Assembly: GCA_937897325.1 (NCBI GenBank)
Contig: CALCOY010000120.1
Span: 1-58,811, forward strand
Source of the DNA: an uncultured Shimia sp.
GTDB lineage: Bacteria; Pseudomonadota; Alphaproteobacteria; Rhodobacterales; Rhodobacteraceae
Direction of reading: 5' to 3'
DNA: 58,811 bases
In this document: piece by piece, positions 1 through 8,005 of the stretch
Layout of the letters: the number at the start of each line of letters is the position of its first letter
Position numbering within the stretch: the stretch's first letter is position 1
The notes under the pieces: model-generated
The model's input: only the letters and a program-made list of their open reading frames with translations
Databases searched by the model: none
Told to the model about the DNA's origin: nothing
Translations under genes and position numbers: made by a program

Positions 1-1
1 A

Positions 2-103
2 GTGCAACTTTTGGTCGGGCACACCAAGGTCGACAACACGGTGCGATACCTTGGCGTTGAACTGGAGGATGCCCTGAGCATCGCGGAGCGCATCGATATC
101 TGA
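2..103 (+). CDS. Tyrosine recombinase/integrase, C-terminal end only
   Basis: The open frame enters from the left edge and stops with TGA at 101-103, so only the last 33 codons are visible. They contain the C-terminal active-site block of tyrosine recombinases: a GHT box (the second conserved His), then TVRYLG with the Tyr nucleophile, and a LEDAL tail typical of short proteobacterial integrases. The enzyme would catalyse site-specific DNA integration or excision through a 3'-phosphotyrosyl link. The following accessory genes fit the edge of an integrated element. The rest of the gene lies outside the window. Confidence 0.8.
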   Translation: MQLLVGHTKVDNTVRYLGVELEDALSIAERIDI

Positions 104-420
104 GCCACTTTGGCGAACGGTACTGCCATTCGCCAGTCCGAAGCGGAGGTCGGGCCTTCATGCGATGTTGTTCGGTACCGAGCCCAACTCAGTCACTCAA
201 TTTTGTGCTGTGTGCGCACGCCGCGAGGATCTCGACGCACGAGCAAGAAACCTGGTGCCGCGTTGCAGCCGAAAAAACCGTCATTGATGCGCCCCATAGC
301 GAAGTTCGCGAGCCCAGTTTTCAAGTCGTCGGAAAAACCCGACATCGCTTGCGCGGTTGCGCTCAACAGACTGCTAAGCCAGATTGCATCACCGTAAGAA
401 ACTCAAAGCCAGATGGTGAG

Positions 421-657
421 ATGATGAACCGGAGAGTGTGGATTACAGTTTTTGAGTGGCTCGGCTCTGCGCTTGGGATCATCTATGCCCTTCTAATCGC
501 ATCGAATACCGGAAATGAGATTTTGGCGTTCGCACTCTTATTGACGTCTGCCACATTGTTTTCCGGTTGGGCTGTCATTGACCGCAAATGGGCGTTTCTG
601 GCATTGCAGGTGTTCTATGCCGGATCGGCGATCTTGGGTTTTGTCCGCTGGTCATAA
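421..657 (+). CDS. Small integral membrane protein, unknown function
   Basis: A 78-residue protein. A longer frame begins at 160, but the GGTGAG just before the ATG at 421 and the switch from unstructured to strongly hydrophobic sequence support this start. It has two to three predicted membrane helices (about residues 9-25, 32-50 and 55-75) and ends in a short FVRW tail. The EWLG...LGFVRW layout recalls small membrane proteins found on phages and integrative elements, fitting its place after the integrase end. No function can be assigned. The 104-420 stretch before it shows no supportable gene. Confidence 0.5.
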   Translation: MMNRRVWITVFEWLGSALGIIYALLIASNTGNEILAFALLLTSATLFSGWAVIDRKWAFLALQVFYAGSAILGFVRWS

Positions 658-906
658 AGGGCTCAGAGCTGCCCAATGCAGATGCAGCGCCTTCGCGCCT
701 TGTGGCGGCGCGAAACCAGACACCGCAAGGATTGGTCAAGCCATTGAACATGTGGCGAGACGTCGTGTGCACTGCCATTCGCTCTGAATGGACCGATGTT
801 GGCACATTTCGCGGCGAAACACTGAGCTGAGCCGATTGTGTCAGATACTGCTGTTTGCACCGATGTCAGCGAAGCGCAGAAAGCGGGCTTTGCAAAGTTT
901 CGCGCA

Positions 907-1957
907 CTAGTCCATTCTGAACTTCACTCCTCGTTCAGGCTCGGAGGCAAACATTTTCTCGGCCAAGTGAAAATCATTCTGTTTGCTGGCTATAAATCTG
1001 AGCGACCAATCAAACTGTAACGAGTTGTAATGTTCCATGTTGTCTTCGCTTGCTTGGATTGCGCCACCTTTATCCAAGCTGGCTAGCAAAGTGCGTATGC
1101 CGACAAGAGCCGTTTCAAGTTCACCAACCCTGCTGTCAAGAACTTGTAACCGAGTGTTGGGGCTCAGCGTACGCGACGCCCTAAAGTGCTGGGCGGTCTT
1201 TGAACCTTCTTCTAGTTCGATTTGTTTGTCGCGCACTATCTTAGGGTGCCAAATTGATAGCACATACTCAGAACTCAACGGCATAGTAATCTGAACGCCA
1301 GGCACACCAAAACCTAGGGTGCCGTAAGGACCAAAGTCTTCGTGACTGTGCATGACCACAGGACAATCTGAAATCCAAAAACTCTGGTTTTTTGTGGCTC
1401 GAAAAAGCAACCATCTGTAAGAATAGACCATCCCCGCTAGTTCGGCAGCGGCGTCGCCCAACAGCTTAATAGAAGAGTATTTTACGGCGGTGTCCGAGGC
1501 ATATGCTTCTACTTGCTCGAGGTTTGCGGCATCTGGAGCTAAACGCTTACCTTTCTCAGCGATCGCTTTCCACATAGCACTTTGACTATCTCGTACTTTT
1601 TGGGGCGCGTAGCCATTGTCCGGCAACGAAGGTGCTCAGTGTTCGACGATCTTCATCTGACATCGACGCCAATGATCCAGCCGAGACGATTTTCTTGATG
1701 ACTGGTGAAGCCTTGTCTTCAAGTGCCGTCAGGCCATGTTCGGCAGTGTAAACAAATTCATCTAACTGAACTGAATAGAAATTTCGCTGTCCCATGACGT
1801 TGTTAACGCTGGGTTGGGTTGAAACAACCCCGCCTTTCAATCGGTCAAACAAGTAGACGTGGTAGGAGGACCCGTTTTTTCCCTTGAAAGCAAAGTTTAA
1901 TAGTAAGGCCTTTTTGGGCACGACATGCTGTATTTCTGGCTTGTTATCGTTTCTCAT
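907..1957 (-). pseudogene. DUF4238 family protein, frameshifted
   Basis: Two overlapping minus-strand frames together make one DUF4238-like protein. The upstream part (start 1957, stop 1586) carries the N-terminal QHVVPK box and runs to WLRAPK. The downstream part (907 to about 1620) continues with the FWISDCPVV strand typical of the family. They overlap around 1590-1605 in a CCCC-AAAAA homopolymer stretch where a one-base indel restores a continuous frame. The direction is +1, so this is not a canonical -1 slippery site. DUF4238 proteins are common on phages and islands, with no settled function. Either the gene is broken or the homopolymer was miscalled. Confidence 0.7.
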
Positions 1958-2148
1958 ATTTCGACTGTCGTGATGCTTCCTGGGAGTTTCTTAGATAGCC
2001 AGTCAGGTAGGCCAAACGGCGAATTTTGCATCAAAGTGCACCATAGCCCAAGCGGTTCTATTGTGCACGGTAAACGTCCGCTTCGGGCTGTGCCGTGACC
2101 TTGGAGCTGAACGCGGCGGATGTCAGCAGTGAGCCCAAACCGAGATGC

Positions 2149-2571
2149 TTAGGCGAGGAAGCGTTCACCGGTTTCGCTTGCAAAGAAACGCACGAGCCGA
2201 CTGTCACATACGCCCGCCTGTCTATGTCGCATCGCGTCTCGATAGGCTGGGTTCTTTACCATCGCCATGAATGCTTCAACACTCGGGTACTTGGCCACAA
2301 AAGCGATATCCCAAGCCTCATCTTCGGGTCCAATCATTGTAAGCTTATGGCCGCCGCGCCAGACAATTCGTCCGCCAAGCCGCTGAAACACCGGCGCACT
2401 TAAGTCGCTGTATGTCTTGTACGCTTCCAGACCTGAGCAGGATCGCCTATCTGGATAGTCCGCAGTCTCACGAAGTCTAATCAAGTTCAACATATGAATG
2501 GGGCCGGGGCGCTGATCTGCCTTAAACTGGTCCCAAGTGTCTTTGGAAAAGCTGGTGTAGTTGCTGCTCAT
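2149..2571 (-). CDS. DUF1330-like protein
   Basis: 140 residues from the ATG at 2571, placed one base after the TGA of the upstream crotonase gene, so the two are probably co-translated. A longer frame reaching 2658 is only read-through inside the crotonase gene. The sequence has the dimeric alpha/beta-barrel pattern of DUF1330: an early HMLNLIR strand, then a GGR-WRG-HK stretch and a WDIAFVAKYPSVEAF segment near the C-terminus. These small proteins often accompany acyl-CoA and aromatic catabolism genes, but no activity is established. A role together with the crotonase is inference. Confidence 0.75.
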   Translation of the reverse strand: MSSNYTSFSKDTWDQFKADQRPGPIHMLNLIRLRETADYPDRRSCSGLEAYKTYSDLSAPVFQRLGGRIVWRGGHKLTMIGPEDEAWDIAFVAKYPSVEAFMAMVKNPAYRDAMRHRQAGVCDSRLVRFFASETGERFLA

Positions 2572-2572
2572 T

Positions 2573-3364
2573 TCATACCCCCGAATAGTTCGGCATGCGC
2601 CGCGCAATCCAGGCATCCAAGCCTTCCTGCGCGTCTTGCGTTCCGGCCATGCGAGCAAATTGCTCTCGCTCGATCCGCAACCCTTCGTCCATGGTGGTGT
2701 TGATCCCTCGGGTTACAGCAGTGATGATGCGTGCTGCAGCCAGTGAAGAGTGTCGGAGGATGCGCTCACCAAGTTCAAACGCTGCCGGCAGCAACTCGTC
2801 ATGCGCGACGACCTTGTTGACCAGTCCAAGCTCGTAGGCGCGCTCTGCAGAAAACGTGTCACCCGTAAGAAGTAACTCAAGCGCCCGCTTCCGTCCTGCA
2901 AGGCGTGGCAATCTCTGTGTACCACCAAAGGTCGGAGGAATACCGATGTTGATCTCAGGTTTTGCAAACACCGCCTTCTCACTTGCAACGGCCAAATGGA
3001 CAGCTTCGGTGATCTCGCATCCACCGCCAAAAGCAATGCCATTGACCGCAGCGATGATCGGTTTTGGAAAGCTCTCAAGCCGAGCGGTCATGGTTTGGCC
3101 GCGTCGGCAAAAATCACGTGTCGCGATGTCGACACCTTGCTTCACGCTCTCATTAAACTCATGGATGTCACCCCCAGCGGAGAAGGCGCGATCCCCCGTT
3201 CCCGTTAAGACAACAGCCCGGGTTGCAGTGTCGGCTTCGATTTCATCAAGCAGAGCCAACAACCTGTCATTGGTGGCATAGTTCAACGCATTGAGCTTCT
3301 CGGGTCTGTTCAACGTCAGCAACGCGATGCTGTCTCGTTTTTCCACTATCACCAGGTCTGACAT
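2573..3364 (-). CDS. Enoyl-CoA hydratase/isomerase (crotonase) family protein
   Basis: 263 residues. The ATG at 3364 is preceded by GGAGGG at ideal spacing; that box lies inside a second ATG at 3376, which therefore is not the likely start. Crotonase features are clear: the AFSAGGDI oxyanion-hole block (about residues 60-67), GGGCE with Glu117, and KPEINIG with Glu137. These Glu residues match the pair used by true hydratases to add water across the double bond of 2-enoyl-CoA. The FGGTQRLPRL segment and C-terminal trimerisation helices follow. It is divergent from a TetR gene and followed by DUF1330. Substrate chain and pathway are not evident. Confidence 0.9.
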   Translation of the reverse strand: MSDLVIVEKRDSIALLTLNRPEKLNALNYATNDRLLALLDEIEADTATRAVVLTGTGDRAFSAGGDIHEFNESVKQGVDIATRDFCRRGQTMTARLESFPKPIIAAVNGIAFGGGCEITEAVHLAVASEKAVFAKPEINIGIPPTFGGTQRLPRLAGRKRALELLLTGDTFSAERAYELGLVNKVVAHDELLPAAFELGERILRHSSLAAARIITAVTRGINTTMDEGLRIEREQFARMAGTQDAQEGLDAWIARRMPNYSGV

Positions 3365-3408
3365 CACGCCCTCCATTGGGTTTTAGGGGACCATAAGCAG
3401 GTGCAGAA

Positions 3409-3436
3409 TTGACGTATACTTACTGTACAGTATAGT
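3409..3436 (+). promoter_or_regulatory. Predicted sigma-70 promoter of the TetR gene, probably leaderless
   Basis: TTGACG at 3409-3414 and TATAGT at 3431-3436 are separated by 16 bp. Transcription would begin about six bases after the -10 box, essentially at the ATG at 3442. No Shine-Dalgarno sequence precedes that ATG, consistent with a leaderless message. Confidence 0.55.
3421..3432. promoter_or_regulatory. Perfect 12-bp palindrome, candidate TetR operator
   Basis: TACTGTACAGTA is its own reverse complement. It lies between the divergent crotonase and TetR genes and occupies the spacer and -10 start of the TetR promoter. That is the usual place for autorepression by a TetR-family protein that also controls its divergent neighbour. 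Confidence 0.65.
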
Positions 3437-3441
3437 TGGTC

Positions 3442-4014
3442 ATGGCTGCTAAGAAACACACCGCAAAGTCACGCATCCTAGATGCCGCAAACCGCCTGTT
3501 CTATAGCGAGGGTATTCGCGCAGTGAGCATTGACGCCATCGCCGAGAAGGCCGGTGTGACAAAGATGACCGTCTACTATCACTTTGATAGCAAGGATGAT
3601 TTGATTGCTGGTTACCTAGAGTCTCGTGACCAGCCTAACATCGCGCTCTACAAGACGTGGTTCGATGAGGCTGAGGGGGAGCTGGACGAAAAGATCGAAG
3701 CGATCTTCATCAAGCTGGCGCAGTCGGCGCGCCATCCCAAGTGGAAGGGCTGTGGGTTTCTTCGAACAGCCGCCGAACTCACTAACATGCCCGGGCACCC
3801 AGCGATGAAGGTTGGCGCTGCACACAAGAAGAGGTTTGAGGCCTGGATGACAGAGGTGTTCAGCGCTTTCGGCAAAGCTGATCCGGAAGAACTGGCGAGA
3901 CACATTGTGCTGTTGATGGATGGTGCGTTTTCTACGGTGCTGGTGCACCGCGATCCGGTATATCTGGAAGCTGCCGGACGTGCCGCACGTGCCGCTGTCT
4001 CAAATGCGTCTTAG
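3442..4014 (+). CDS. TetR/AcrR family transcriptional regulator
   Basis: 190 residues from the ATG at 3442; the TTG six bases earlier has no better support. The N-terminal TetR helix-turn-helix is intact (about residues 8-55): ILDAANRLFYSEGIRAVSIDAIAEKAGVT leads into the conserved TVYYHF recognition segment. The C-terminal helical ligand domain contains a GCGF motif common in TetR proteins tied to small-molecule metabolism. It is divergent from the crotonase/DUF1330 pair with a palindrome in its promoter, so it probably represses itself and that pair. The ligand is unknown; an acyl-CoA or related catabolite is a reasonable guess. Confidence 0.9.
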   Translation: MAAKKHTAKSRILDAANRLFYSEGIRAVSIDAIAEKAGVTKMTVYYHFDSKDDLIAGYLESRDQPNIALYKTWFDEAEGELDEKIEAIFIKLAQSARHPKWKGCGFLRTAAELTNMPGHPAMKVGAAHKKRFEAWMTEVFSAFGKADPEELARHIVLLMDGAFSTVLVHRDPVYLEAAGRAARAAVSNAS

Positions 4015-4176
4015 CTCAATGAACACAGATGGTCTCAACGGATCTGGTCTGAAACGCGCTTTGAGAAGCCTTTTGTTCAAGCAAACAGAAGTGCCGTTCA
4101 CGATGGTTGAACTGGCCAATCCAGCGTGGGGAACCTAGAGCGCTGTGGCTTCTGAACGGGAAAGGAGAGCCGGCGC

Positions 4177-4917
4177 GTGACGGGGCAAACGAGGAAAAAC
4201 TGCGTCATTGTCGGGGCAGGCGAAGGGGTAAGCCAAGCCGTCGCAAAGAGGTTTGGCAAAGCGGGATACCGCGTTGGCTTAATCTCTCGAAGTGTCTCAA
4301 ACCTCGAAACGCTGGTTGCTGATCTCAGGGCTATCGGTGTCGATGCCTATTGGGCGGCGGCGAACGCCGGCAATGCGCTGGAGTTGTCAGGCGCGATGGG
4401 TTCACTCATCGGCGAGATGGGCGCGTGCGATGTGCTGATCTACAATGCGGCAGTGCTCCGTCCAGGCAAGCCTTTGGACATTGCCACGGATCAGATCGCA
4501 ACTGAATTTGAAGTAAACGTTCTCGGAGCGCATCGAGCTGCTTCGATCGTCGCTCCAAGCATGATTGAACGCGGGCGGGGCGCAATCCTGTTTACCGGCG
4601 GCGGGCTCTCGCTTGAGCCTTTTCCTGAATGGACGTCCTTGGCTTTGGGCAAGGCTGCGCTTCGTAACTTGGCGATATCCTTGTTCAAGGACCTTTCACC
4701 CAAAGGGGTGCATGTCGCGGTCTTGGCGATCTGCGGCATCGTTGAAAAGGATGGGCCGTTCGATCCGGAACTGATAGCTGAAGAGTACTGGAGAGTTGCG
4801 ACAAATCCGAAAGGCGTAGCCGACAGAGAAGTCATCTTTCAGCCTGCTGGCACGGATCCATTCTACAATGACCCAGACAGGGTTCATGCTGCGGTTTCGC
4901 TGCTGCCAAAAGGTTGA
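4177..4917 (+). CDS. SDR-family oxidoreductase lacking the usual catalytic Tyr
   Basis: 246 residues starting at a GTG preceded by GGAAAGGAGAG. The Rossmann nucleotide-binding glycine motif (GAGEGVSQAVA, about residues 12-22) and the NAA motif (about residue 89) are present. In the active-site region, where YxxxK is expected, the sequence reads SLALGKAALRNL: the Lys is kept but Leu occupies the Tyr position. Some SDR subgroups share a GGG-L...S-GKAAL pattern, so this may be a subgroup feature rather than damage. Dehydrogenase activity cannot be assumed. It follows the TetR gene on the same strand with a 162-bp gap. Confidence 0.8.
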   Translation: MTGQTRKNCVIVGAGEGVSQAVAKRFGKAGYRVGLISRSVSNLETLVADLRAIGVDAYWAAANAGNALELSGAMGSLIGEMGACDVLIYNAAVLRPGKPLDIATDQIATEFEVNVLGAHRAASIVAPSMIERGRGAILFTGGGLSLEPFPEWTSLALGKAALRNLAISLFKDLSPKGVHVAVLAICGIVEKDGPFDPELIAEEYWRVATNPKGVADREVIFQPAGTDPFYNDPDRVHAAVSLLPKG

Positions 4918-5281
4918 AGTCAAGTCGGCTGAGCAGGGCATGTTAGGTGTGATCGGACTCTAGCGTGGCGTCGGGTCCAGTGGGTGTTGTTTAGATCACG
5001 TTGGCCAGCAGCAACCAATAGCGCAGCCGCAGCGATTAGTTGACTTGTCCGCCCTGTTGTCGTCCGAGCGCGATGCGATAGGCAATACTGAAAGCCGATG
5101 CGTGTCGACAGGGCGGCGAAATGCAGGAGAGCCCAGAGCGACCAGCTGTATACGATGAAGGAGTGTTGGATAAGGCGAAACTCACTGGGATGGTGTCGGA
5201 ACTCTTCAGTCATTTTTTCTCTTGAGCCGAACCCTGCGTCATAGCTTAGAGCTTCGACTCGAGAGGAATGGAGCAACAGAT
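4918..5281. other. Intergenic region without a recognisable gene
   Basis: A 118-codon minus-strand frame spans most of this stretch but has no ribosome site, no domain signature and an unlikely residue mix; it is not called. The last 50 bases hold the leader and ribosome site of the following MerR gene. Confidence 0.5.
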
Positions 5282-6388
5282 ATGAACGACACCACGCCGC
5301 GCATGACCGCCGCCGAATGCGCCCGTGAAATCGGGATCACGGTTCGGGCACTGCGGGTCTATGAGGATCATGGGTTGCTGTCTCCGCAGCGTACGGCGAA
5401 GAACTGGCGGCTTTACGGCGCGCGCGAAATCAGCCGCTTAAACGAAGTCCTGACCTTCAAAGCGATGGGCTTCAACCTTGCGCGGATCGCTGAATTGTTA
5501 TCGGGCCATGACAGCGCCACGGATGCCATGTTGGCATTGCAGCAAGCCCGTTTGACCGATCACCGCAAACGCCTTGATAGCAGCCTTAGTCTGGTCATGG
5601 CGTTGCGGGAAAAAACTGCGCGCGGAGAAATTTTGACAGTCGCCGATCTTGTGACACTGGCTAAGGAGATGCAGATGACCAACACCCCAACACATGATGT
5701 CGCATGGAAACGCTACGAACAGATGCGTCCGCGCGTTGAGGTTGAAAGTGATCCCGAACAACTGACCGAGTATGTCGGGTATTATAGGCTCTCGGACGAT
5801 GCCGTCGCTCAGATCACAGTTACAGATGCCAAGATTTATCTGCGCATGTCCGGCCAGATGCGGGTTCAGATGTTTGCCGAGGCTCTCGACAAGTTTTTCC
5901 TCAAAGCCGTTGCCGCTCAGGTTGTCTTCGACCGAGACCACGACGCTGTGATCGCCGGGCTAACCATTCATCAAGACGGACTGGAACTGCCAGCCACGCG
6001 TACGGATGAAACAGGCTTTGCCGACGCAGAAGCAGCGCTCAAGGCGCGTGCCGCACGCACCGCTGCTGCGCCCGATAGTCACAATATGCTGCGTGGCATC
6101 ATTGCCCAACACCGGGCCGGAACGCCCGACTATGCTGCCATGACGCCAACGCTGGCTCAGGTTGTACGCGACCAGTGCTCTTTGCTGATGGACGAGTTGG
6201 AGCGGCTGGGCGCAGTGCAACAAATCTCATTCCGCCATGTCGATGATCACGGTTTCGATGTGTTCGACGTACAGTTTGAGAACGGCTTGATCGAATATGG
6301 CCTGAGTGTCGCATCCGATGGTCTCCTGGATGGTCTTTACATGCGGCCTGCGACCCGAGATGCCGCACTCCAGAGTGAAGAAGCATGA
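5282..6388 (+). CDS. MerR-family regulator with a long C-terminal domain
   Basis: 368 residues from the ATG at 5282, preceded by GAGAGGAATGGAG; an upstream in-frame start at 5222 has no such site. Residues about 8-75 form the MerR winged helix: AREIGITVRALRVYEDHGLLSPQR, then the RLYG wing. A dimerisation helix follows to about residue 120. The C-terminal half is unlike metal-sensing MerR proteins. A YVGYYRLSDDAVAQITV segment (about residues 155-175) resembles the lipocalin-like DUF3471 fold found beside beta-lactamase-like domains. It may sense a bulky organic ligand. There is no adjacent partner on its strand, and the fusion is unusual. Confidence 0.8.
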   Translation: MNDTTPRMTAAECAREIGITVRALRVYEDHGLLSPQRTAKNWRLYGAREISRLNEVLTFKAMGFNLARIAELLSGHDSATDAMLALQQARLTDHRKRLDSSLSLVMALREKTARGEILTVADLVTLAKEMQMTNTPTHDVAWKRYEQMRPRVEVESDPEQLTEYVGYYRLSDDAVAQITVTDAKIYLRMSGQMRVQMFAEALDKFFLKAVAAQVVFDRDHDAVIAGLTIHQDGLELPATRTDETGFADAEAALKARAARTAAAPDSHNMLRGIIAQHRAGTPDYAAMTPTLAQVVRDQCSLLMDELERLGAVQQISFRHVDDHGFDVFDVQFENGLIEYGLSVASDGLLDGLYMRPATRDAALQSEEA

Positions 6389-6590
6389 TTGTAGCTCAGG
6401 TTGCCGGTGGATCGAAAAGCGGACTTCGGAAGCGCCTCGACGAACGACAGCAAAGTCCGCATCTTCCCATCTCGCCTCCGCTGATCCAATGTCCGCAAAG
6501 GGCTGCCCTGAGACGCTCATGCAGGGCGCAGCTAAGGCTCCCGAAGAGCCCATTTTGACCAATGCTGCGGCTTGCCCAAATGTCCGCTCA

Positions 6591-6809
6591 TCAAGTTTCA
6601 GTCGACGGAAGTAGAATCCATTTTCGAACTGCAACTATTGCCCAGATACCTTCTGCAATCATGAAAGGATAAGACCCAATCATGAACGCATATGTCGCGG
6701 CGCAAAGACAGGCTCCCGCGAATGCGAGAGTGAAAATCGCCGCTCTGCCCTCAAAAGCATAAAACACCACCATCATGCAGACAGCGAGGAGACCAAAACC
6801 TTCAACCAT
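6591..6809 (-). CDS. Small membrane protein coupled to a MerR gene
   Basis: 72 residues. The ATG at 6809 overlaps the end of the upstream MerR gene by eight bases, implying translational coupling; the longer frame to 7061 is an artefact across the MerR gene. Nearly all of it is hydrophobic, with three predicted helices (about residues 3-18, 24-41 and 46-62) and a short charged tail. Its coupling to a Cys-rich MerR regulator suggests a role in the same stress or metal response, perhaps as a small transporter subunit or sensor. No named family was recognised. Confidence 0.7.
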   Translation of the reverse strand: MVEGFGLLAVCMMVVFYAFEGRAAIFTLAFAGACLCAATYAFMIGSYPFMIAEGIWAIVAVRKWILLPSTET

Positions 6810-7167
6810 CACTGTTCGCCAATTCACAATCGAGCACACCGCTACATGTACACGTCTCAAGTTGAGCGAGTGCATTTTCCATACGTTTGAAAGCTTCGAT
6901 CTGTGACTGTATTTTTCGGCGATGACGAGAGAGCACAGGTGCCATCTCACCTTTGCTCCACTGCTTCTGTAGAATTTCTGCAATGTCACGCAGTGGCATA
7001 CCAAGCAAGGGCGCTTTCTGCACAAATCGCAGGCGACGAAGGTCGTCTTCAGAGTAGACACGTTCTCGACCGTTCCTTTTTGGAAGGCGAGTAACTGAGC
7101 GCTTTTCGTAGTAGCGGATCGTAGAGACTGTTAGCCCTGTTTTCTTGGCGACTTCTGAAATGCGCAT
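6802..7167 (-). CDS. MerR-family regulator with C-terminal cysteine cluster
   Basis: 121 residues with a GGAGG ribosome site ahead of the ATG at 7167. The MerR winged helix is canonical: MRISEVAKKTGLTVSTIRYYEK, then RVYSEDDLRRLRFV. The dimerisation helix contains the QKQWSKGEMAPV segment. Near the C-terminus the pattern C-x-C-x(5)-DC could bind a thiophilic or transition metal, or serve as a thiol redox sensor, as in metal-responsive MerR proteins. It forms an apparent minus-strand unit with the upstream Cys-rich small protein and the downstream membrane protein. Metal identity cannot be read from the sequence. Confidence 0.85.
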   Translation of the reverse strand: MRISEVAKKTGLTVSTIRYYEKRSVTRLPKRNGRERVYSEDDLRRLRFVQKAPLLGMPLRDIAEILQKQWSKGEMAPVLSRHRRKIQSQIEAFKRMENALAQLETCTCSGVLDCELANSDG

Positions 7168-7287
7168 ACTCGCCTCCTGAGCGCTAGGTTATTGATCGCC
7201 AGCAGACTGCCCCGGACAGCAGCCATCTACAAAGGCGTGTGATTGTCGTATGGCATCAGAACGCTCAAGACGATCTGACCATGAGGT

Positions 7288-7623
7288 TCAGCCTGCCCAC
7301 CCGTACCCGGCATCTTGGTCATGCGAAAAGAGATCGTGAACAAAACTCTCGCTGCCCTCCGGCCCTGAAATGATCAGCATCAACTCTCTGTCTGTTTCCT
7401 CAATATCGAAGCTGAAGAAGGGGCAGCAAGCCTGCTCGAGTTCTATCAGATGCCTAAGCTTCGCATGCGTAACTGCAGGCTTTGCAAAAGTCACCTGGGA
7501 CACGCCACACGAATAACGTGACGCAGTCAGATGCGGTGTCAGGCCTTCACGGACCTCCGCTTTCCTTTTTCTCAACTCGGGCTGCGAAAGGGTGCAAAAG
7601 ACCGAAGATGTGGGGCAATCCAT
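7288..7623 (-). CDS. Small cysteine-rich protein associated with a MerR operon
   Basis: 111 residues. GGAGG sits seven bases before the ATG at 7623 and is itself inside the alternative ATG at 7635, so 7623 is preferred. It carries a CC pair in an E-Q-ACCPFF block (middle of the protein), further cysteines near the N-terminus, and an ISGPEG turn before the C-terminal helix. Comparable small CCPF proteins commonly accompany MerR-type heavy-metal regulators; I infer a metal-binding or resistance accessory role. It is the first gene of the minus-strand group that continues with MerR and the membrane protein, and a large palindrome lies in its leader. Confidence 0.7.
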   Translation of the reverse strand: MDCPTSSVFCTLSQPELRKRKAEVREGLTPHLTASRYSCGVSQVTFAKPAVTHAKLRHLIELEQACCPFFSFDIEETDRELMLIISGPEGSESFVHDLFSHDQDAGYGWAG

Positions 7624-7655
7624 AGAATCCTCCATTCTTGACCACCCTTCGCTAC

Positions 7656-7677
7656 GCTATGAACTATAGTTCATAGC
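7656..7677. promoter_or_regulatory. 22-bp perfect palindrome, candidate MerR operator
   Basis: The half-site GCTATGAACTA is followed directly by its exact reverse complement. The centre lies about 43 bp upstream of the ATG at 7623. A CTATAG-rich core is typical of metal-responsive MerR operators, which sit between promoter boxes. On the minus strand a weak TTGCTA/TAGCGA pair brackets it at 19-bp spacing. The likely regulator is the MerR protein two genes downstream. Confidence 0.6.
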
Positions 7678-8005
7678 AAGAGGCTAATGGTGTCCCGGCT
7701 TTTGAGGTTTGGTCTGGGCAAAGTGGAGTGCTCTAAAGCACCTAAACCCGCGAAATACCGAAGGAACTTCGTACTCTTGAGCTTAACCTGTAGCCGCTCT
7801 TCGAGCGTTCCAAAAAACGGAAACGCCACCCGCCAGCCCAACAACTTCATTTTCTTTAAGCTACGGCCTGAAGAGAGCCTGACCTTCTACGCCCGGCATC
7901 CAACTCGGACATTGCGCCCTATAGCATATGCGCACGAAACGGGTCGTCTGACGCGATTTGGCGCGGCTAAATCAGGTCAAAGAGGTCGTCAATGGAGCCG
8001 CAGAT
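7678..8005. other. Intergenic region before the MFS gene
   Basis: No gene is supportable; a frame at 7687-8058 lacks a ribosome site and family resemblance. A 16-bp sequence at 7931-7946 recurs with one mismatch at 9283-9298 on the far side of the MFS gene. Confidence 0.45.
7931..7946 (+). repeat. Direct repeat copy 1 flanking the MFS gene
   Basis: CGCACGAAACGGGTCG here matches CGCATGAAACGGGTCG at 9283-9298 except for one base. The pair flanks the MFS transporter gene in the same orientation. Confidence 0.45.

Noticed and set aside
1586-1626. Programmed ribosomal frameshifting in the DUF4238 gene
   Set aside because: A C-CCA-AAA heptamer is present, but joining the two halves needs a +1 shift, not the -1 shift such a heptamer supports; an indel is simpler.
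4920-5276. 118-codon minus-strand frame between SDR and MerR genes
   Set aside because: No start signal, no domain and unlikely composition.
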